Shown here piece after piece: positions 19,126-30,501 of a DNA stretch of 64,000 nt (the first letter of the stretch is position 1; every line of letters starts with the position of its first letter). Position numbers and translations under genes: made by a program. The DNA is from Rhizobium tumorigenes (GTDB lineage Bacteria; Pseudomonadota; Alphaproteobacteria; Rhizobiales; Rhizobiaceae): assembly GCF_003240565.2 (NCBI RefSeq), contig NZ_CP117255.1, positions 3,144,501 through 3,208,500 on the forward strand. The letters run 5' to 3'. The notes under the pieces were generated by a model. It searched no databases. It was not told the origin of the DNA and saw only the letters and a program-made list of their open reading frames with translations.

Positions 19126-22100
19126 ATGGCCAGAATGAACCCCAAGCGGGAAAAGCTGATCGAGGCGGCGATCAACGCGGCCGAAGCGTCGGGCAAGACC
19201 TACCTCGATCCGAGAATCCTGTTCGGGCAGGCCAGCAACGACGACATGGCCCGCTACAGCGCCGAAATGCTGGCGCTGACCGCCATTCACACCGCAGACG
19301 AACTCGGCCGCTGGTCCGGCGAGGCCCGTATCAGCATTGCGCCGATAGAGGGGGTCGCACCCGGGGGCATTGCTGTCTCGGTGCTGTCGATCACCGACCG
19401 CAACATGCCGTTTCTCTACGAATCGGTGATGGGCGAAGTCACCAGCACCTACCGCGACGTGGCGATGGCCGTGCACCCGATCCTGTCGCTGCAGCCGGAC
19501 GGCACGCCGGCCCTGAAGGCGGCGCAGGCCGGCGATCCCGGCCAGCGCGTCAGCCATATCCAGCTGCACCTGGCGCCGTTGACGCCGGAGCAGGCAGATG
19601 CCCTCATCGCCCGCGTCAGGACGGTGCTGGAGCAGGCTCACCTCTCGGTCGGCGACTGGCAGCCGATGCTGGCGCGGCTAGACACTGTGATCGACGAACT
19701 CAGCACCCATGCCGCAGGGCGCCGTGCGGCAGAGCGAGACGAGGCACTGGCCTTCCTGTCGTGGCTTCGGGACGACAATTTTACCTTCCTCGGCATGCGC
19801 GACTACGTCTATTCCGGCAAGGGCAAGCAAGCGACCGTAGAGCGGGACCGTGGCACGGGCCTCGGCATCCTCGCCAATCCCGACGTTCGCGTGCTGCGTC
19901 AGGGGAGCGATGCCGTCACCACGACGCCGGAAATCCTGGCGTTCCTCGATGGCCCGGATTTCCTCATCGTCACCAAGGCCAACGTCAAGTCGCTGGTACA
20001 TCGCCGCGCCTACATGGATTATGTCGGCGTCAAGCGCTTCGACGAGAAGGGCAATGTCGTCGGCGAACTGCGCATCGTCGGGCTGTTCACCTCGATTGCC
20101 TACACTGCCGAATTGTCGGACATTCCGCTGCTGCGGGCCAAGGCCCAGAAGGTTACGGACCATTTCGGCTTCGATCCGACCAGCCATTCCGGCCGCATGC
20201 TGCAGAACACGCTGGAATCCTATCCCCGCGACGATCTCTTCCAGATCGACACAAGCCTGCTCGCCACCTTCTGCGAACAGATCAACGACCTCGCAGACAG
20301 GCCCCGCGTGCGCGTCCTGCCGCGCATCGACCATTTCGACCGCTTCGTGTCCGTCATCGTCTATGTGCCGCGCGAAGAGTACGATTCGGTCGTCCGCGAA
20401 AAGATCGGCGCCTATCTGAGGACGGTCTATGACGGCCGCGTTTCGGCCTATTATCCGGCCTTTCCGGAAGGCGGCGTGGCGCGCGTGCATTTCATCATCG
20501 GCCGCACCATCGGTCGCACGCCGCATATCGCGCAAGCCGTGCTGGAAGATGCCGTCCGGGCAATCGCTGCCCGCTGGATCGACCGGCTGGAGGCGCTGGC
20601 CGGCCCGGCCGCGCCCGACCTCACCGTCAGCCAGGCGTTCCAGGAAGCCTTTTCCCCGGAAGAGACCGTGGCCGACCTGCCGGCCATCATGGCCTGCGCT
20701 GGCGATGCGCCGATCCGCATCGGCTTCTACAGGCGCTCCTTCGGCGACACCGACGTGCTGTCGCTAAAAATCTTCCATGGCGAGGGCAACCTTGCCTTGT
20801 CGCGGCGCGTGCCGCTGCTCGAAAACCTGGGTTTCAATGTGCTCAGCGAACGCACCTTCGACATCCATGTCGAGGGGTCCGGGATCAGCGGCGATGTGGT
20901 GTTGCACGACATGGAGCTGGAGGCGCGCGACGGCGTCGCCTTCGATCTCAAGCGCCATGGCGCAGCCCTCGAGGAGGCTTTTCTCGCGGCTTTCGAAGGC
21001 AGCATCGACAATGATGTGTTTAACCGGCTGATCGTCTCGGCCGACCTCACCGCCCGAACCGCCAATATCCTGCGCGCCTACGCCCGCTATCTTCGCCAGG
21101 CCGGCATCGCCTATTCGCAGGACTATATCGCCACGACACTCGACAAATATCCGGCCATTGCGGCCAGCATCGTCCGGCTGTTTCACGATTCGCTCGACCC
21201 GGCGCTGGAGGAAAAGCCGCGCCTGAAACGGCTGGCGACGCTGCATGCGGCGATCGAGACCGAACTCGCCTCCGTGCCGAGCCTCGACGACGACCGCATT
21301 TTGCGCCGCTATGTCAACGCCGTCGACGCGACGCTGCGCACCAACTATTTCCAGCGCAACGACGACGGTTCGCCAAAGGCGATGTTCGCGATCAAGCTTG
21401 ACCCGAAGCAGCTCGACGGATTGCCGGAACCCCGGCCGTTCCGCGAGATCTTCGTCTACGGCGTCGAGGTGGAGGGCGTGCATCTGCGCTTCGGCAAGGT
21501 GGCCCGCGGCGGCCTGCGCTGGTCCGACCGGGCGGAAGACTACCGCACCGAGGTGCTCGGGCTCGTCAAGGCGCAGCAGGTGAAGAACGCTGTTATCGTG
21601 CCGGTCGGTGCCAAGGGCGGCTTCTATCCGAAACAACTGCCGGCCGGCGGCAGCCGCGATGCCATCTTCAATGCCGGCCGGGAGGCCTACAAGACCTACA
21701 TCCGCACGCTGCTTTCGATCACCGACAATATCTCCGGCGCCGATATCATTCCGCCTCCGGATACACTCCGGCTGGACGGCGACGATCCCTATTTCGTCGT
21801 TGCCGCCGACAAGGGAACCGCGACATTCTCCGATACCGCCAACGGCCTGGCGCAGGAGGCCGGCTTCTGGCTCGACGACGCCTTTGCCTCGGGCGGATCG
21901 GCGGGCTACGACCACAAGAAGATGGGGATCACCGCGCGCGGCGCCTGGGAGACCGTCAAGCGGCATTTCCGCGAACTCGATATCGACATCCAGACGACGC
22001 CATTCAGCGTCGTCGGCGTCGGCGACATGTCGGGCGACGTGTTCGGCAACGGCATGCTGCTGTCGCCGAAAATCCGGCTGATCGCCGCCTTCGACCACCG

Positions 22101-23901
22101 CGATATCGTCATCGACCCCGATCCCGACATGGCCGCGACGCTGGCCGAGCGCCAGCGGCTGTTCGACCTGCCGCGCTCCAGCTGGCAGGATTTCGACAAG
22201 AGCCTGCTTTCTGCGGGCGGTATGATCATTCCGCGTTCGGCGAAGTCTGTGACGCTCACCAGGGAAGCCGCGGCTGCCATCGGGCTCGACAGGACAGTTG
22301 CCACGCCGTTCGAAATCATTACCGCCATCCTCAAATGCCAAGCCGACCTGCTATGGTTCGGTGGCATCGGCACCTATGTGAAATCGCCGACCGAAACCGA
22401 CGCCGATGTCGGCGACCGCGCCAACGATCCGATCCGCATCAATGCCGACGAGGTTCGCGCGCGGGTGATCGGCGAGGGCGCCAATCTCGGCGTCACGCAA
22501 AAGGGCCGCATCGCCTATTGCCTGAAGGGCGGCCGATGCAATTCCGACGCCATCGACAATTCTGCGGGCGTCAACACGTCCGACGTCGAGGTCAACATCA
22601 AGATCGCCCTTGCCGCCGCCATGCAGGACGGCCGCCTGACGCGCGCCAGGCGTGACCAACTCCTCGCATCGATGACCTCGGAAGTGGCAAGCCTCGTATT
22701 GCGCAACAACTATCTGCAGTCGCTGGCGATTTCGCTGACCGAGCGGAAGGGAACCGGCAACGGCCTGGAGCTCGGCCGCTTTATCAGCGTGCTCGAATCC
22801 GCCCGCAAGCTCAGCCGCAAGGTCGAGACGCTGCCGGATGAGGCAACCTTCGCCGAGCGCTATGCCAACGAGCGGCCGCTGACTCGGCCGGAAATCGGCG
22901 TGCTGCTCTCCTACGCCAAGATCGTGCTGTTCGATGCGCTGCTCGAGAGCTCCCTGCCGGACGATCCCTATTTTGCCGCGACGCTGACCGGTTATTTCCC
23001 GCAGAAGATGCATCGTGGCCACGCAGCCGATATCGCCGGACACCGGCTTCGGCGCGAGATCGTCGCGACCAATCTTGCCAACGAGGCGATCAATCGCGGC
23101 GGTCCGGCTTTTGTCGTGTCGATGATGGATGCAACGGCGGCGGCCGCTTCCGAGGTCGTCAAGGCAGCCGTGCTCGCCCGCGACGGGTTCGATCTCGACC
23201 GGCTGTGGAATGGCGTCGACGGGCTCGACGGCAAGATCGGCGGCGAAGTGCAGAACCGGCTCTACGGCGACATCGGGCAGATCTACACCGTGCTGACCCG
23301 GCTGCTGTTGAAGACCAGCATGGTCAAGTCCGAGATCGGCGAGACCGTGGGCCGGCTGCAGGCGGCGGCTAAAAAGCTGCGGCCCATGCTGTCGAGCCGG
23401 ATTCCAGCCGAATTTTCCGCCGAGATCGAGTCCCGGCGCAACGACTACACAGTGGCCGGCGTGCCCGAAGGCCTTGCCGGCGAGATTGCCGCGCTCGGCA
23501 CGTTCCTGCTGGTACCCGATGTCATGCAGATTGCCGAACAGACGGGCGAGGCGCTGTCGCGCGCCGCGGAAACCTACTTCGAGGTGTCGCAGACATTCCG
23601 GGTCGGCCGCCTGCTGGTTTCCGGCAGCCGCATCGTCACCAGCGATCACTACGAAAACCTGGCGTTGGCCCGCAGCCTCGACCGCATCGCCACGGCGCGT
23701 CGCGACATCGTCATCTCGGCGCTCAATGCCCATCCGCAGGACCGCCAGCCGCTTGCCGCCTGGCACGCCAGCGACCGTATCCGCATCAACCGCATCGCCG
23801 AGGAACTCGCGGGCCTCAGCGAAGGCGGCGAGGCAAATCTCGCCCGCATCACCGTCGCCGCCGGCCTGCTCGGCGATCTCGCACACGACTTGCCGAGGTG
23901 A
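19126..23901 (+). CDS. gdhB: NAD-specific glutamate dehydrogenase, large (GDH-180 type)
   Basis: At 1591 residues this belongs to the ~180-kDa NAD-GDH family, which deaminates glutamate to 2-oxoglutarate and ammonium for catabolism. The N-terminal half holds ACT-like regulatory regions. The catalytic core lies around residues 780-1200 with ARGGLRWSDRAEDYRTEV, then KNAVIVPVGAKGGF (substrate lysines) and VVGVGDMSGDVFGNGML (dinucleotide fold). The ATG at 19126 has GGGAGAG at 19112-19118; an ATG at 19105 also has GGGAG upstream and would add seven residues. It is a single gene; the UMF1 transporter follows 185 bases later. Confidence 0.95.
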   Translation: MARMNPKREKLIEAAINAAEASGKTYLDPRILFGQASNDDMARYSAEMLALTAIHTADELGRWSGEARISIAPIEGVAPGGIAVSVLSITDRNMPFLYESVMGEVTSTYRDVAMAVHPILSLQPDGTPALKAAQAGDPGQRVSHIQLHLAPLTPEQADALIARVRTVLEQAHLSVGDWQPMLARLDTVIDELSTHAAGRRAAERDEALAFLSWLRDDNFTFLGMRDYVYSGKGKQATVERDRGTGLGILANPDVRVLRQGSDAVTTTPEILAFLDGPDFLIVTKANVKSLVHRRAYMDYVGVKRFDEKGNVVGELRIVGLFTSIAYTAELSDIPLLRAKAQKVTDHFGFDPTSHSGRMLQNTLESYPRDDLFQIDTSLLATFCEQINDLADRPRVRVLPRIDHFDRFVSVIVYVPREEYDSVVREKIGAYLRTVYDGRVSAYYPAFPEGGVARVHFIIGRTIGRTPHIAQAVLEDAVRAIAARWIDRLEALAGPAAPDLTVSQAFQEAFSPEETVADLPAIMACAGDAPIRIGFYRRSFGDTDVLSLKIFHGEGNLALSRRVPLLENLGFNVLSERTFDIHVEGSGISGDVVLHDMELEARDGVAFDLKRHGAALEEAFLAAFEGSIDNDVFNRLIVSADLTARTANILRAYARYLRQAGIAYSQDYIATTLDKYPAIAASIVRLFHDSLDPALEEKPRLKRLATLHAAIETELASVPSLDDDRILRRYVNAVDATLRTNYFQRNDDGSPKAMFAIKLDPKQLDGLPEPRPFREIFVYGVEVEGVHLRFGKVARGGLRWSDRAEDYRTEVLGLVKAQQVKNAVIVPVGAKGGFYPKQLPAGGSRDAIFNAGREAYKTYIRTLLSITDNISGADIIPPPDTLRLDGDDPYFVVAADKGTATFSDTANGLAQEAGFWLDDAFASGGSAGYDHKKMGITARGAWETVKRHFRELDIDIQTTPFSVVGVGDMSGDVFGNGMLLSPKIRLIAAFDHRDIVIDPDPDMAATLAERQRLFDLPRSSWQDFDKSLLSAGGMIIPRSAKSVTLTREAAAAIGLDRTVATPFEIITAILKCQADLLWFGGIGTYVKSPTETDADVGDRANDPIRINADEVRARVIGEGANLGVTQKGRIAYCLKGGRCNSDAIDNSAGVNTSDVEVNIKIALAAAMQDGRLTRARRDQLLASMTSEVASLVLRNNYLQSLAISLTERKGTGNGLELGRFISVLESARKLSRKVETLPDEATFAERYANERPLTRPEIGVLLSYAKIVLFDALLESSLPDDPYFAATLTGYFPQKMHRGHAADIAGHRLRREIVATNLANEAINRGGPAFVVSMMDATAAAASEVVKAAVLARDGFDLDRLWNGVDGLDGKIGGEVQNRLYGDIGQIYTVLTRLLLKTSMVKSEIGETVGRLQAAAKKLRPMLSSRIPAEFSAEIESRRNDYTVAGVPEGLAGEIAALGTFLLVPDVMQIAEQTGEALSRAAETYFEVSQTFRVGRLLVSGSRIVTSDHYENLALARSLDRIATARRDIVISALNAHPQDRQPLAAWHASDRIRINRIAEELAGLSEGGEANLARITVAAGLLGDLAHDLPR

Positions 23902-24086
23902 GAACCCCTGTCTTCCCTCGCCCCTGTGCTCGCCACGGTCATCCCATGCGCCCATGGATTTGGGCGCGTCGGATTACTCAAACGAGCACGTTTGCGAGCG
24001 CCGAAACCGGCCTCAGGTTGCTTGCGCGGGGCCTTTCGGGATGACAAGGTCCGGCGGGAGGCTGGCGGAATAGCAGGGAACAGACT

Positions 24087-25475
24087 GTGGCGATTGCAGA
24101 GCGTGACGATGCCCAGGCGGCGACCGTTCCAGCGCGCGGTATCTGGGGCTGGATGCTGTTCGACTGGGCGGCGCAGCCTTTTTTCACGGTGGTCATCACC
24201 TTCATCTTCGGCCCGTATTTCGTCGCGCGACTGACGACCGATCCGGTCGGCGCCCAGGCGATGTGGAGCAACATGGCAACGATCAGCTCGATCGTCATTG
24301 CCGTGCTCTCGCCCATTCTCGGATCGATTGCCGACCAGTCCGGCGCCCGCAAGCCGTGGATCGCCTTTTTTGCCGTCATCCAGATTATCAGCATGTTCTG
24401 CCTGTGGTGGGCAGCACCTGGCTCGCCGATCGTCTATCCGTTCATCTTCATCATCCTCGCCTCCATTGCAGCCGAGTTCTCCATCGTCTTCAACGATTCG
24501 ATGATGCCGCGGCTTGTCAGCAAGGACGATGTCGGAAAACTGTCGAACACCGCCTGGGGCCTGGGCTATCTCGGCGGCATGATCGTGCTGATCACAGTCG
24601 TCGCACTACTCGCGGGTAATCCGGAAACAGGGCGCACAATCCTCGGGCTGAGGCCGCTGTTCGGCCTCGACGCCGTGCTCGGCCAGGATGCGCGCATCAC
24701 CGGCCCGATTGCGGCAGTGTGGTACCTGATCTTCATCCTGCCGATGTTCCTGTTCACGCCCGATGCGCCGCGCGGGCTTCCCATGCGCTCCGCCGTCGGC
24801 ATGGGGATCGGCGAATTGGCAAGGACGCTGAAGTCGCTACGCCATCGGCCGGGCATCAGCCGCTTCCTGATCGCGCGCATGATTTACCAAGACGGCGTCA
24901 ACGGCGTCGTCATCCTCGGCGGGACTTTTGCCGCCGGCATGTTCGGTTGGCCGACCATCGAAATCGGCATCTTCGGCATCATCCTCAACGTCGTCGCCAT
25001 CTTCGGATGCATTGTGGCCGGCCGGCTCGATGCCCGGCTGGGGTCGAAGACCATGGTCGTCATCGGACTGGTCATGCTGCTGATCGCCACCATCGGCTTC
25101 ATCTCCACCGGTCCTGGCTTTACGCTGTTCGGCCTGGTCAAGCTGTCGACGGTCGATTCAGGCGGGCTGTTCGGCACAGCGGCGGAAAAGGCCTATGTGA
25201 TGTACGGGCTGTTGATCGGGCTCGCCTTCGGCCCGGTGCAGGCCTCGTCGCGCTCCTACCTGGCCCGCAGCGTCAGCCTTGAGGAATCCGGCCGCTATTT
25301 CGGCATCTACGCGCTGTCAGGTCGCGCCACCAGCTTCATGGCGACCCTGATGTTTTCCATCGTCACCAGCTTTTCCGGCTCGGCCCGGCTCGGCATGGCG
25401 ACGCTGATCCTTTTTCTGGCCGGCGGCCTGCTGTTGCTGCTGCCCACACCTTATCCTGCCGACGCACAGGAATAA
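24087..25475 (+). CDS. MFS transporter, UMF1 (Atg22-like) family
   Basis: This 462-residue protein has about 11-12 hydrophobic segments and starts [20 protein letters not shown], the WxxFDWAxxPF signature of the UMF1/Atg22-like branch of the major facilitator superfamily. Yeast Atg22 exports amino acids from the vacuole; substrates of the bacterial members are unknown. The start is GTG at 24087 with GGGAA at 24076-24080. It lies after the glutamate dehydrogenase on the same strand and converges on purH, with hairpins between. Confidence 0.88.
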   Translation: MAIAERDDAQAATVPARGIWGWMLFDWAAQPFFTVVITFIFGPYFVARLTTDPVGAQAMWSNMATISSIVIAVLSPILGSIADQSGARKPWIAFFAVIQIISMFCLWWAAPGSPIVYPFIFIILASIAAEFSIVFNDSMMPRLVSKDDVGKLSNTAWGLGYLGGMIVLITVVALLAGNPETGRTILGLRPLFGLDAVLGQDARITGPIAAVWYLIFILPMFLFTPDAPRGLPMRSAVGMGIGELARTLKSLRHRPGISRFLIARMIYQDGVNGVVILGGTFAAGMFGWPTIEIGIFGIILNVVAIFGCIVAGRLDARLGSKTMVVIGLVMLLIATIGFISTGPGFTLFGLVKLSTVDSGGLFGTAAEKAYVMYGLLIGLAFGPVQASSRSYLARSVSLEESGRYFGIYALSGRATSFMATLMFSIVTSFSGSARLGMATLILFLAGGLLLLLPTPYPADAQE

Positions 25476-25478
25476 GAA

Positions 25479-25507
25479 ATCCCGGCACAGTGAAAGCTGG
25501 CCGGGAT
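25479..25507 (-). terminator. Hairpin downstream of purH and the UMF1 gene
   Basis: ATCCCGGC (25479-25486) and GCCGGGAT (25500-25507) form a perfect 8-bp stem. Read on the minus strand it is followed by TTCTTATT, giving purH an intrinsic terminator; it also lies just after the UMF1 stop on the plus strand. Confidence 0.7.
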
Positions 25508-25525
25508 ATACAATATTACAGAATG

Positions 25526-25548
25526 GATATCCGCCACTGGCGGATATC
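25526..25548. repeat. Perfect palindrome next to the purH stop codon
   Basis: GATATCCGCC (25526-25535), loop ACT, GGCGGATATC (25539-25548) is a perfect 10-bp stem located 3 bases from the end of purH. It may stabilise the purH transcript 3' end or act with the next hairpin as a tandem terminator. Confidence 0.7.
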
Positions 25549-25550
25549 GC

Positions 25551-27167
25551 TCAGTGGCGGAAGTGGCGGACGCCGGTGAAGACCATCGCGACATTGTGGG
25601 CGTCGGCTGCGGCGATGACCTCGGCGTCCCGCATGGAGCCGCCCGGCTGGATGACGGCGGTGGCGCCGGCGGAGATTGCCGACAGCAAGCCATCTGCGAA
25701 CGGCAGGAAAGCTTCGGAGGCGACGGCGGAGCCACGGGTCATCGGCTCCGCCAGACCCAGTGCCCTTGCCGCGTCCTCGGCCTTGATGCCGGCGATGCGG
25801 GCCGAATCGACGCGGCTCATCTGGCCTGCACCAATGCCGGCAGTCTGGCCGTTCTTGGCATAGACGACGGCATTCGACTTGACGTGCTTGGCGACCCGGA
25901 AGGCAAAGCGCATGTCTTCTAGTTCCTGCGCAGTCGGCGCCCGCTTGGTCACCACCTTCAGTTCGAGATCGTCGACCATGACGTTGTCGCGGCTCTGCAC
26001 CAGCAGTCCGCCGGAAACGGTCTTGGCAGTGATGCCACGGGCGCGGGGATCGGGCAGGGCGCCTACCGACAGCAGACGCAGGTTCGGCTTGGCGGCAATG
26101 ATCGCCCTCGCCTCGTCGCTGACTGCGGGCGCGATGATCACTTCGGTAAACAGTTTGACGATCTCATGCGCGGTCTCGGCATCGAGCAGGCCGTTGAGCG
26201 CGATGATGCCGCCGAACGCCGATGTGCTGTCGCAGGCAAGCGCCCGGCGATAGGCTTCCGCCAGCGTCGGCCCGGTGGCTACGCCGCAAGGATTGGCATG
26301 CTTGATGATGGCGCAGGCAGGCCCCTGTTCCGACGGGAATTCCGCTACAAGCTCGTAGGCGGCATCGGTGTCGTTGATGTTGTTGTAGGAGAGCTGCTTG
26401 CCCTGCAGCAGCGCCGCGGTCGCAACGCCCGGGCGGTTGTCGCCGGTGACGTAGAAGCCGGCCGTCTGGTGCGGGTTCTCGCCGTAGCGCATTTCCTCGC
26501 GCAGCACGCCGCCGATCGTCCGGTGGTGCGGCGTTGATATGTCGAGGGCATCGGCGAACCAGTTCGAGATCATCGTGTCGTAGGCGGCGGTACGGGCATA
26601 GGCCTTGGCGGCCATCTTCTGGCGGAAGGCATAGGCCGTCTGGCCGGCATCGCTCGACAGCTGCGCCAGCAGTTCGGGATAGTCGGCCGGGTCGGTGACG
26701 ATGGTGACATAGGCGTGGTTCTTGGCCGAGGCGCGGATCATGGCGGGGCCGCCGATATCGATGTTTTCCACCGTCGTCGGATAGTCGCCGCCGGCAGCAC
26801 GGACCTCCTCGAATGGATAGAGGTTGACGATCACGAGGTCGATCGCCTCGATGCCGTGCTCCTTCATCGCTGCCTGGTGCTCGGCATCATCGCGGATGGC
26901 CAGCAACCCGCCATGCACGCGCGGATGCAGCGTCTTGACGCGGCCATCCATGATTTCCGGAAATTCTGTGATTTCGGAGACGTCGATGACGGCAATCCCA
27001 GCATTGGCGATCGCCTTGTGAGTGCCGCCTGTCGACAGCAGGCGGACGCCTTTGTCGTGCAGCGCCTGGGCCAGCTCGACGATGCCCGCCTTGTCGGAGA
27101 CCGACAGCAGTGCGGTCTTGACCTTTACCTTGTCGGGAGCTGGGATTTTCTTGGAAACAACGGCCAT
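25551..27167 (-). CDS. purH: Bifunctional AICAR formyltransferase / IMP cyclohydrolase
   Basis: This 538-residue enzyme carries out the last two steps of IMP synthesis. Residues ~15-160 form the MGS-like IMP cyclohydrolase domain ([44 protein letters not shown]). The rest is the AICAR transformylase domain with the substrate motif KHANPCGVA and SDAFGGI-like [11 protein letters not shown]. The ATG at 27167 has GGAGAA upstream. It is transcribed alone on the minus strand or after the heparinase-like gene, whose end lies 100 bases upstream. Confidence 0.97.
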   Translation of the reverse strand: MAVVSKKIPAPDKVKVKTALLSVSDKAGIVELAQALHDKGVRLLSTGGTHKAIANAGIAVIDVSEITEFPEIMDGRVKTLHPRVHGGLLAIRDDAEHQAAMKEHGIEAIDLVIVNLYPFEEVRAAGGDYPTTVENIDIGGPAMIRASAKNHAYVTIVTDPADYPELLAQLSSDAGQTAYAFRQKMAAKAYARTAAYDTMISNWFADALDISTPHHRTIGGVLREEMRYGENPHQTAGFYVTGDNRPGVATAALLQGKQLSYNNINDTDAAYELVAEFPSEQGPACAIIKHANPCGVATGPTLAEAYRRALACDSTSAFGGIIALNGLLDAETAHEIVKLFTEVIIAPAVSDEARAIIAAKPNLRLLSVGALPDPRARGITAKTVSGGLLVQSRDNVMVDDLELKVVTKRAPTAQELEDMRFAFRVAKHVKSNAVVYAKNGQTAGIGAGQMSRVDSARIAGIKAEDAARALGLAEPMTRGSAVASEAFLPFADGLLSAISAGATAVIQPGGSMRDAEVIAAADAHNVAMVFTGVRHFRH

Positions 27168-27267
27168 GACGTTCTCCGGTCCTGTCTTCGCAACGCGCCC
27201 GGCTGGGACGCTCGGGATGATGGCGTCGCGTTAGCACAGGCGGCCGGACGATTAAACCGTCGCCGTC

Positions 27268-28932
27268 TCAGCGGCGGGATAAAAACCAGCGGATCTCGGT
27301 TTTTTCCGCGAGCGAGAACGCGATCTCGAGCAGTTCCGAGGCGCGAACGCCGGAGGAATCGGCGAAAAAAACGTCCTCTCCGATCAGCACTTCGTTGCCG
27401 GGCGAGGAGAATGTCCAGCTTTCGCCATCCGGTGCCGTCAGGGTCACCTGATCCGGCTGCATCTGGCCGATGGTGATCGAGGGGTGGATGTGGAAGCGGG
27501 CCGAGGCGTGGTGAGCGGCACCGGCTTTCTTCCTCGATGCCTTTTTAGTGTCTGGCGCAAAGAAACGATCGTGCCCGGTGATGATGGTGCCGGCATGGTT
27601 CAGCGCCACTTCGCGCTCGTGCATCAGCCCAAATGCGGCAAGATAGCCGTCATGGGCAGCCTTGACACTGTCGCGGCCATCGCCGGTGTCGAGCCGCTCG
27701 ACAGAGACTTCGCTGACGCCGCCAGTCATGACGGGGCCGAGCACCTTCGAGCGGGAAAACGTCAGCGACGAGGTGTCGTCCAGTGTCACGGTCGAATGCG
27801 CCGCCGTCGCGCGCGCCATCTGGACATATCGAGCACCGGCAAATTTCGGCGAGCCGGCATTGATGATGATCCGGTGTCGCCCCGACGACATCTCGAACGA
27901 CAGGCAGCCGGCATGGGCAGTGCGCGACAGGTCGACCGAGAGAGGGCCGCCAGTATCCATGATCACCAGCGTCTGGCCGGCGGACAGCCGCTGGTAGTGG
28001 GCATGGGGCAGCGCCTTGAACGTCTGTCCCGATGTCTCGTCGTAGCGCAGCACGGACATCAGCTCGTTGGCAAAGGTCGAGGTGGCGCCGTTGAACAGCG
28101 CAAGATCGCCGTCCTGGTGGCGAAAGAAGCGCAGCGCCGGATACATGCGGTCGATGCCGGCGATCAGCCGTGCGGGGGCGTCATGGCCGAGATTGATGTA
28201 GGTCTGGCGCAGCGGCAGGAGGTCGAGCAACAGTTCCAGCGCGGCGCGGGGATTGCGCGAGATGTGCGAGCCGTCGGCGAGGATCTGACGTTCGATCTCG
28301 CGGTCCAGCGCCTGGCCGGCCCGCTTGATGGTGGCCGCCCGCGCCGGCATCGCGACAGACGACATGGCAAGCGCAATGCGGACGCGGAAGCGCACCTCGC
28401 CATCCGGCGCAGTCGCTGCCACATGGCGGAGATAGCGGACGTGGTGGGTGAGCGAACGCATGAACCGGCGGTAGAAGCTGCTGTCGGTGCCCTGCAGCAC
28501 CACCGGAGAGTGGGACAGCCAGGAAATCAACCGTTGGGCAGCGATATCCGGATCCCAGGCAATACCCTCGGTCTTGCGGCCGTGAAGGCCAATCCACTCG
28601 TTCACCAGTGCGCGGGCAAGCATATTGCCCTGGCCGCTCTTGTCGGCGCGCATATGGCGCAGCCAGCTGAAACAGTGCAGCCGCGCGGCAAAGATCTCTG
28701 ACGGCAGTTCCTGCGAGAACGGTGAGCGACCGTTGGTTTCCAGCACGCGTCCGGCCAGCGGAATCCGGCCGTCGATCATTTCTTCTGCGACAAAGGCATC
28801 GATGCTGCGCAAATCGGTCGGCGCGACGATCAGCCGTTCCGGCACACGCACGGTGTGCCGGGTGAGGCGCAGGCGTGTCAACGCTGCGCGACGCGATAGT
28901 CGCCGCCATGCCTCCCGCGCGTACAAATTCAC
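27268..28932 (-). CDS. Heparinase II/III family protein
   Basis: The 554-residue protein has an alpha/alpha-barrel N-terminal half (FAARLHCFSWLRHM, IAWDPDIAAQRLISWLSHSP) and a beta-sandwich C-terminal half with RYDETSGQTFKALPHAHYQR, then DTGGPLS and MSSGRHRIIINAGS, as in the heparinase II/III family. Members cleave uronic-acid-containing polysaccharides by beta-elimination, but the substrate here is unknown. There is no clear signal peptide, unusual for a secreted lyase, although this is normal for the alphaproteobacterial group. It lies between rsmB and purH on the same strand, an arrangement common in Rhizobiaceae as far as I recall. Confidence 0.87.
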   Translation of the reverse strand: MNLYAREAWRRLSRRAALTRLRLTRHTVRVPERLIVAPTDLRSIDAFVAEEMIDGRIPLAGRVLETNGRSPFSQELPSEIFAARLHCFSWLRHMRADKSGQGNMLARALVNEWIGLHGRKTEGIAWDPDIAAQRLISWLSHSPVVLQGTDSSFYRRFMRSLTHHVRYLRHVAATAPDGEVRFRVRIALAMSSVAMPARAATIKRAGQALDREIERQILADGSHISRNPRAALELLLDLLPLRQTYINLGHDAPARLIAGIDRMYPALRFFRHQDGDLALFNGATSTFANELMSVLRYDETSGQTFKALPHAHYQRLSAGQTLVIMDTGGPLSVDLSRTAHAGCLSFEMSSGRHRIIINAGSPKFAGARYVQMARATAAHSTVTLDDTSSLTFSRSKVLGPVMTGGVSEVSVERLDTGDGRDSVKAAHDGYLAAFGLMHEREVALNHAGTIITGHDRFFAPDTKKASRKKAGAAHHASARFHIHPSITIGQMQPDQVTLTAPDGESWTFSSPGNEVLIGEDVFFADSSGVRASELLEIAFSLAEKTEIRWFLSRR

Positions 28933-29067
28933 AAAACGCCCGCCAAAACCTCTAAATTATAGATGATGATTGTCCGCCTCCAGCGTTAAGAGAGCGTTAG
29001 CAGACGCTCTTGCTATCCGGGTAATGATCCAGATTGACGCAGATAGGGCGCAAAACCCGCATGGCCA

Positions 29068-30501
29068 TTAGCTGCGGCGGCGAAGCACGCTGGCAAAAAA
29101 TCCGTCCAGTCCCGGCAGAAAACCTTCGGGCAGGGCCAGCATAGCCGGTGTCGTGCGGAAATCGCCATCAGATGAAATGGCTGTCTCAAGACCGGGCCAA
29201 TCCTCCGGGCGGATGGCGATGCGCTCGACGTCAGGGCTATCGGCGAGAATGCGGGCGACGATGTCCTCGCCTTCGGACGGATCGAGCGAGCAGTTGGAAA
29301 ACACCACCGTGCCGCCGGGTTTCACCAGCGTCAGCGCATGCCGCAGCAGGCGCTCCTGAAGCGCTGCCAGCTTGGCGATATCGTCACGGCCCTTGGTCCA
29401 CAGCACGTCCGGATGACGGCGCGTCGTGCCGGTCGAGGAACAGGGCGCATCGAGCAGCGCCGCATCGAAAAGATCGTCGGGGGCAAATTTTGCCATGTCG
29501 GCGACCAGGGTTTCCGCTTCTAGGCCGAGGCGGGCAAGGTTTGACGACAGGCGCCTGAGCCGGCTCTCCGATTGGTCGAGCGCCGTCACCTTGCCGCCGG
29601 CCATGACCAGCTGCGCCGTCTTGCCGCCCGGTGCGGCGCAGAGATCGACGACGCGCTTGCCGGCAAGCGAGTCGAACAGCTTTGCCGGAATGCTGGCAGC
29701 TGCGTCCTGAACCCACCATTCGCCATCGGCAAAGCCTTCGAGACCTGGAATGGTGCCGTCGAAGGCGGCGAGCCGGACGCTGCCGGTCGGAAGGACCATG
29801 CCGTTCAGCCGCTCGGCCCATCCCTCCGGGTCGGATTTGACCGTCAGGTCGATCGCTGCCGGTTGCAACTGGGTGTCCGAAATCGCCAGCGCCGCAGCAC
29901 GGCCATAGGCCTGCTCCAGCCGCGACAGAAACCACGCCGGCATGGCCGGTATCGATGCGGTACGCTCGAGAATATCGTCTTTCTCGCGACCCATGCGCCT
30001 GAGCACGGCATTGACCAGCTTGGCAAAACGGCGATTGCGCGGGTCCTGGTTCGCCTGCTCGACTGCGAGGTCGACAGCGGAATGATCGGGAATGTCGAGA
30101 TAGAGCATCTGCGCGGCAGCGACGACCAGCACGTGATGGAGCGCGCGGGCCCCCTCCGGCAGCGGCGCGTCGATCAGCGATGCGATGGCGGCCTCGATGC
30201 GCGGCAGGTGGCGAAGAGCCGAGTTCAGGATGGCGCGCACCAGGGCGCGGTCGTTATCCTCGAGTACGCGATAGGCCGGATTACCGTGGTCGCCATCGAG
30301 CATGCCGTCAAGCGGGGTCTTGCGATCGATGACAGCCGCGAGGATCTTCGAGGCTGCAGCCCGTGCGGCAAGACCCGGCTTCACCGGACCGCTGTCGGCA
30401 GGCCGGCTGGTACGACGCTCTCCGTCATTAGTGTTGCCTTGCGAACCGGCTTGCGGGCGGGCGGGCCGGCGGCCGGCGGATTTACTGTCGTCTGACGTCA
30501 A
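29068..30501 (-). CDS. rsmB: 16S rRNA (cytosine967-C5)-methyltransferase RsmB
   Basis: This 477-residue protein has a NusB-like RNA-binding domain (~residues 45-185) and a Rossmann methyltransferase domain. Motifs seen are SAM-binding [25 protein letters not shown] (one of the two catalytic cysteines) and [15 protein letters not shown]. The first ~45 residues are a disordered basic extension. Its TTG start (30499-30501) overlaps the htpX TGA as TTGA, with AAAGGA upstream, so translation is coupled to htpX. Confidence 0.94.
   Translation of the reverse strand: MTSDDSKSAGRRPARPQAGSQGNTNDGERRTSRPADSGPVKPGLAARAAASKILAAVIDRKTPLDGMLDGDHGNPAYRVLEDNDRALVRAILNSALRHLPRIEAAIASLIDAPLPEGARALHHVLVVAAAQMLYLDIPDHSAVDLAVEQANQDPRNRRFAKLVNAVLRRMGREKDDILERTASIPAMPAWFLSRLEQAYGRAAALAISDTQLQPAAIDLTVKSDPEGWAERLNGMVLPTGSVRLAAFDGTIPGLEGFADGEWWVQDAAASIPAKLFDSLAGKRVVDLCAAPGGKTAQLVMAGGKVTALDQSESRLRRLSSNLARLGLEAETLVADMAKFAPDDLFDAALLDAPCSSTGTTRRHPDVLWTKGRDDIAKLAALQERLLRHALTLVKPGGTVVFSNCSLDPSEGEDIVARILADSPDVERIAIRPEDWPGLETAISSDGDFRTTPAMLALPEGFLPGLDGFFASVLRRRS

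Noticed and set aside
20764..23955. Long antisense frames inside the glutamate dehydrogenase gene
   Set aside because: Same reason: sense-strand family motifs explain the interval.
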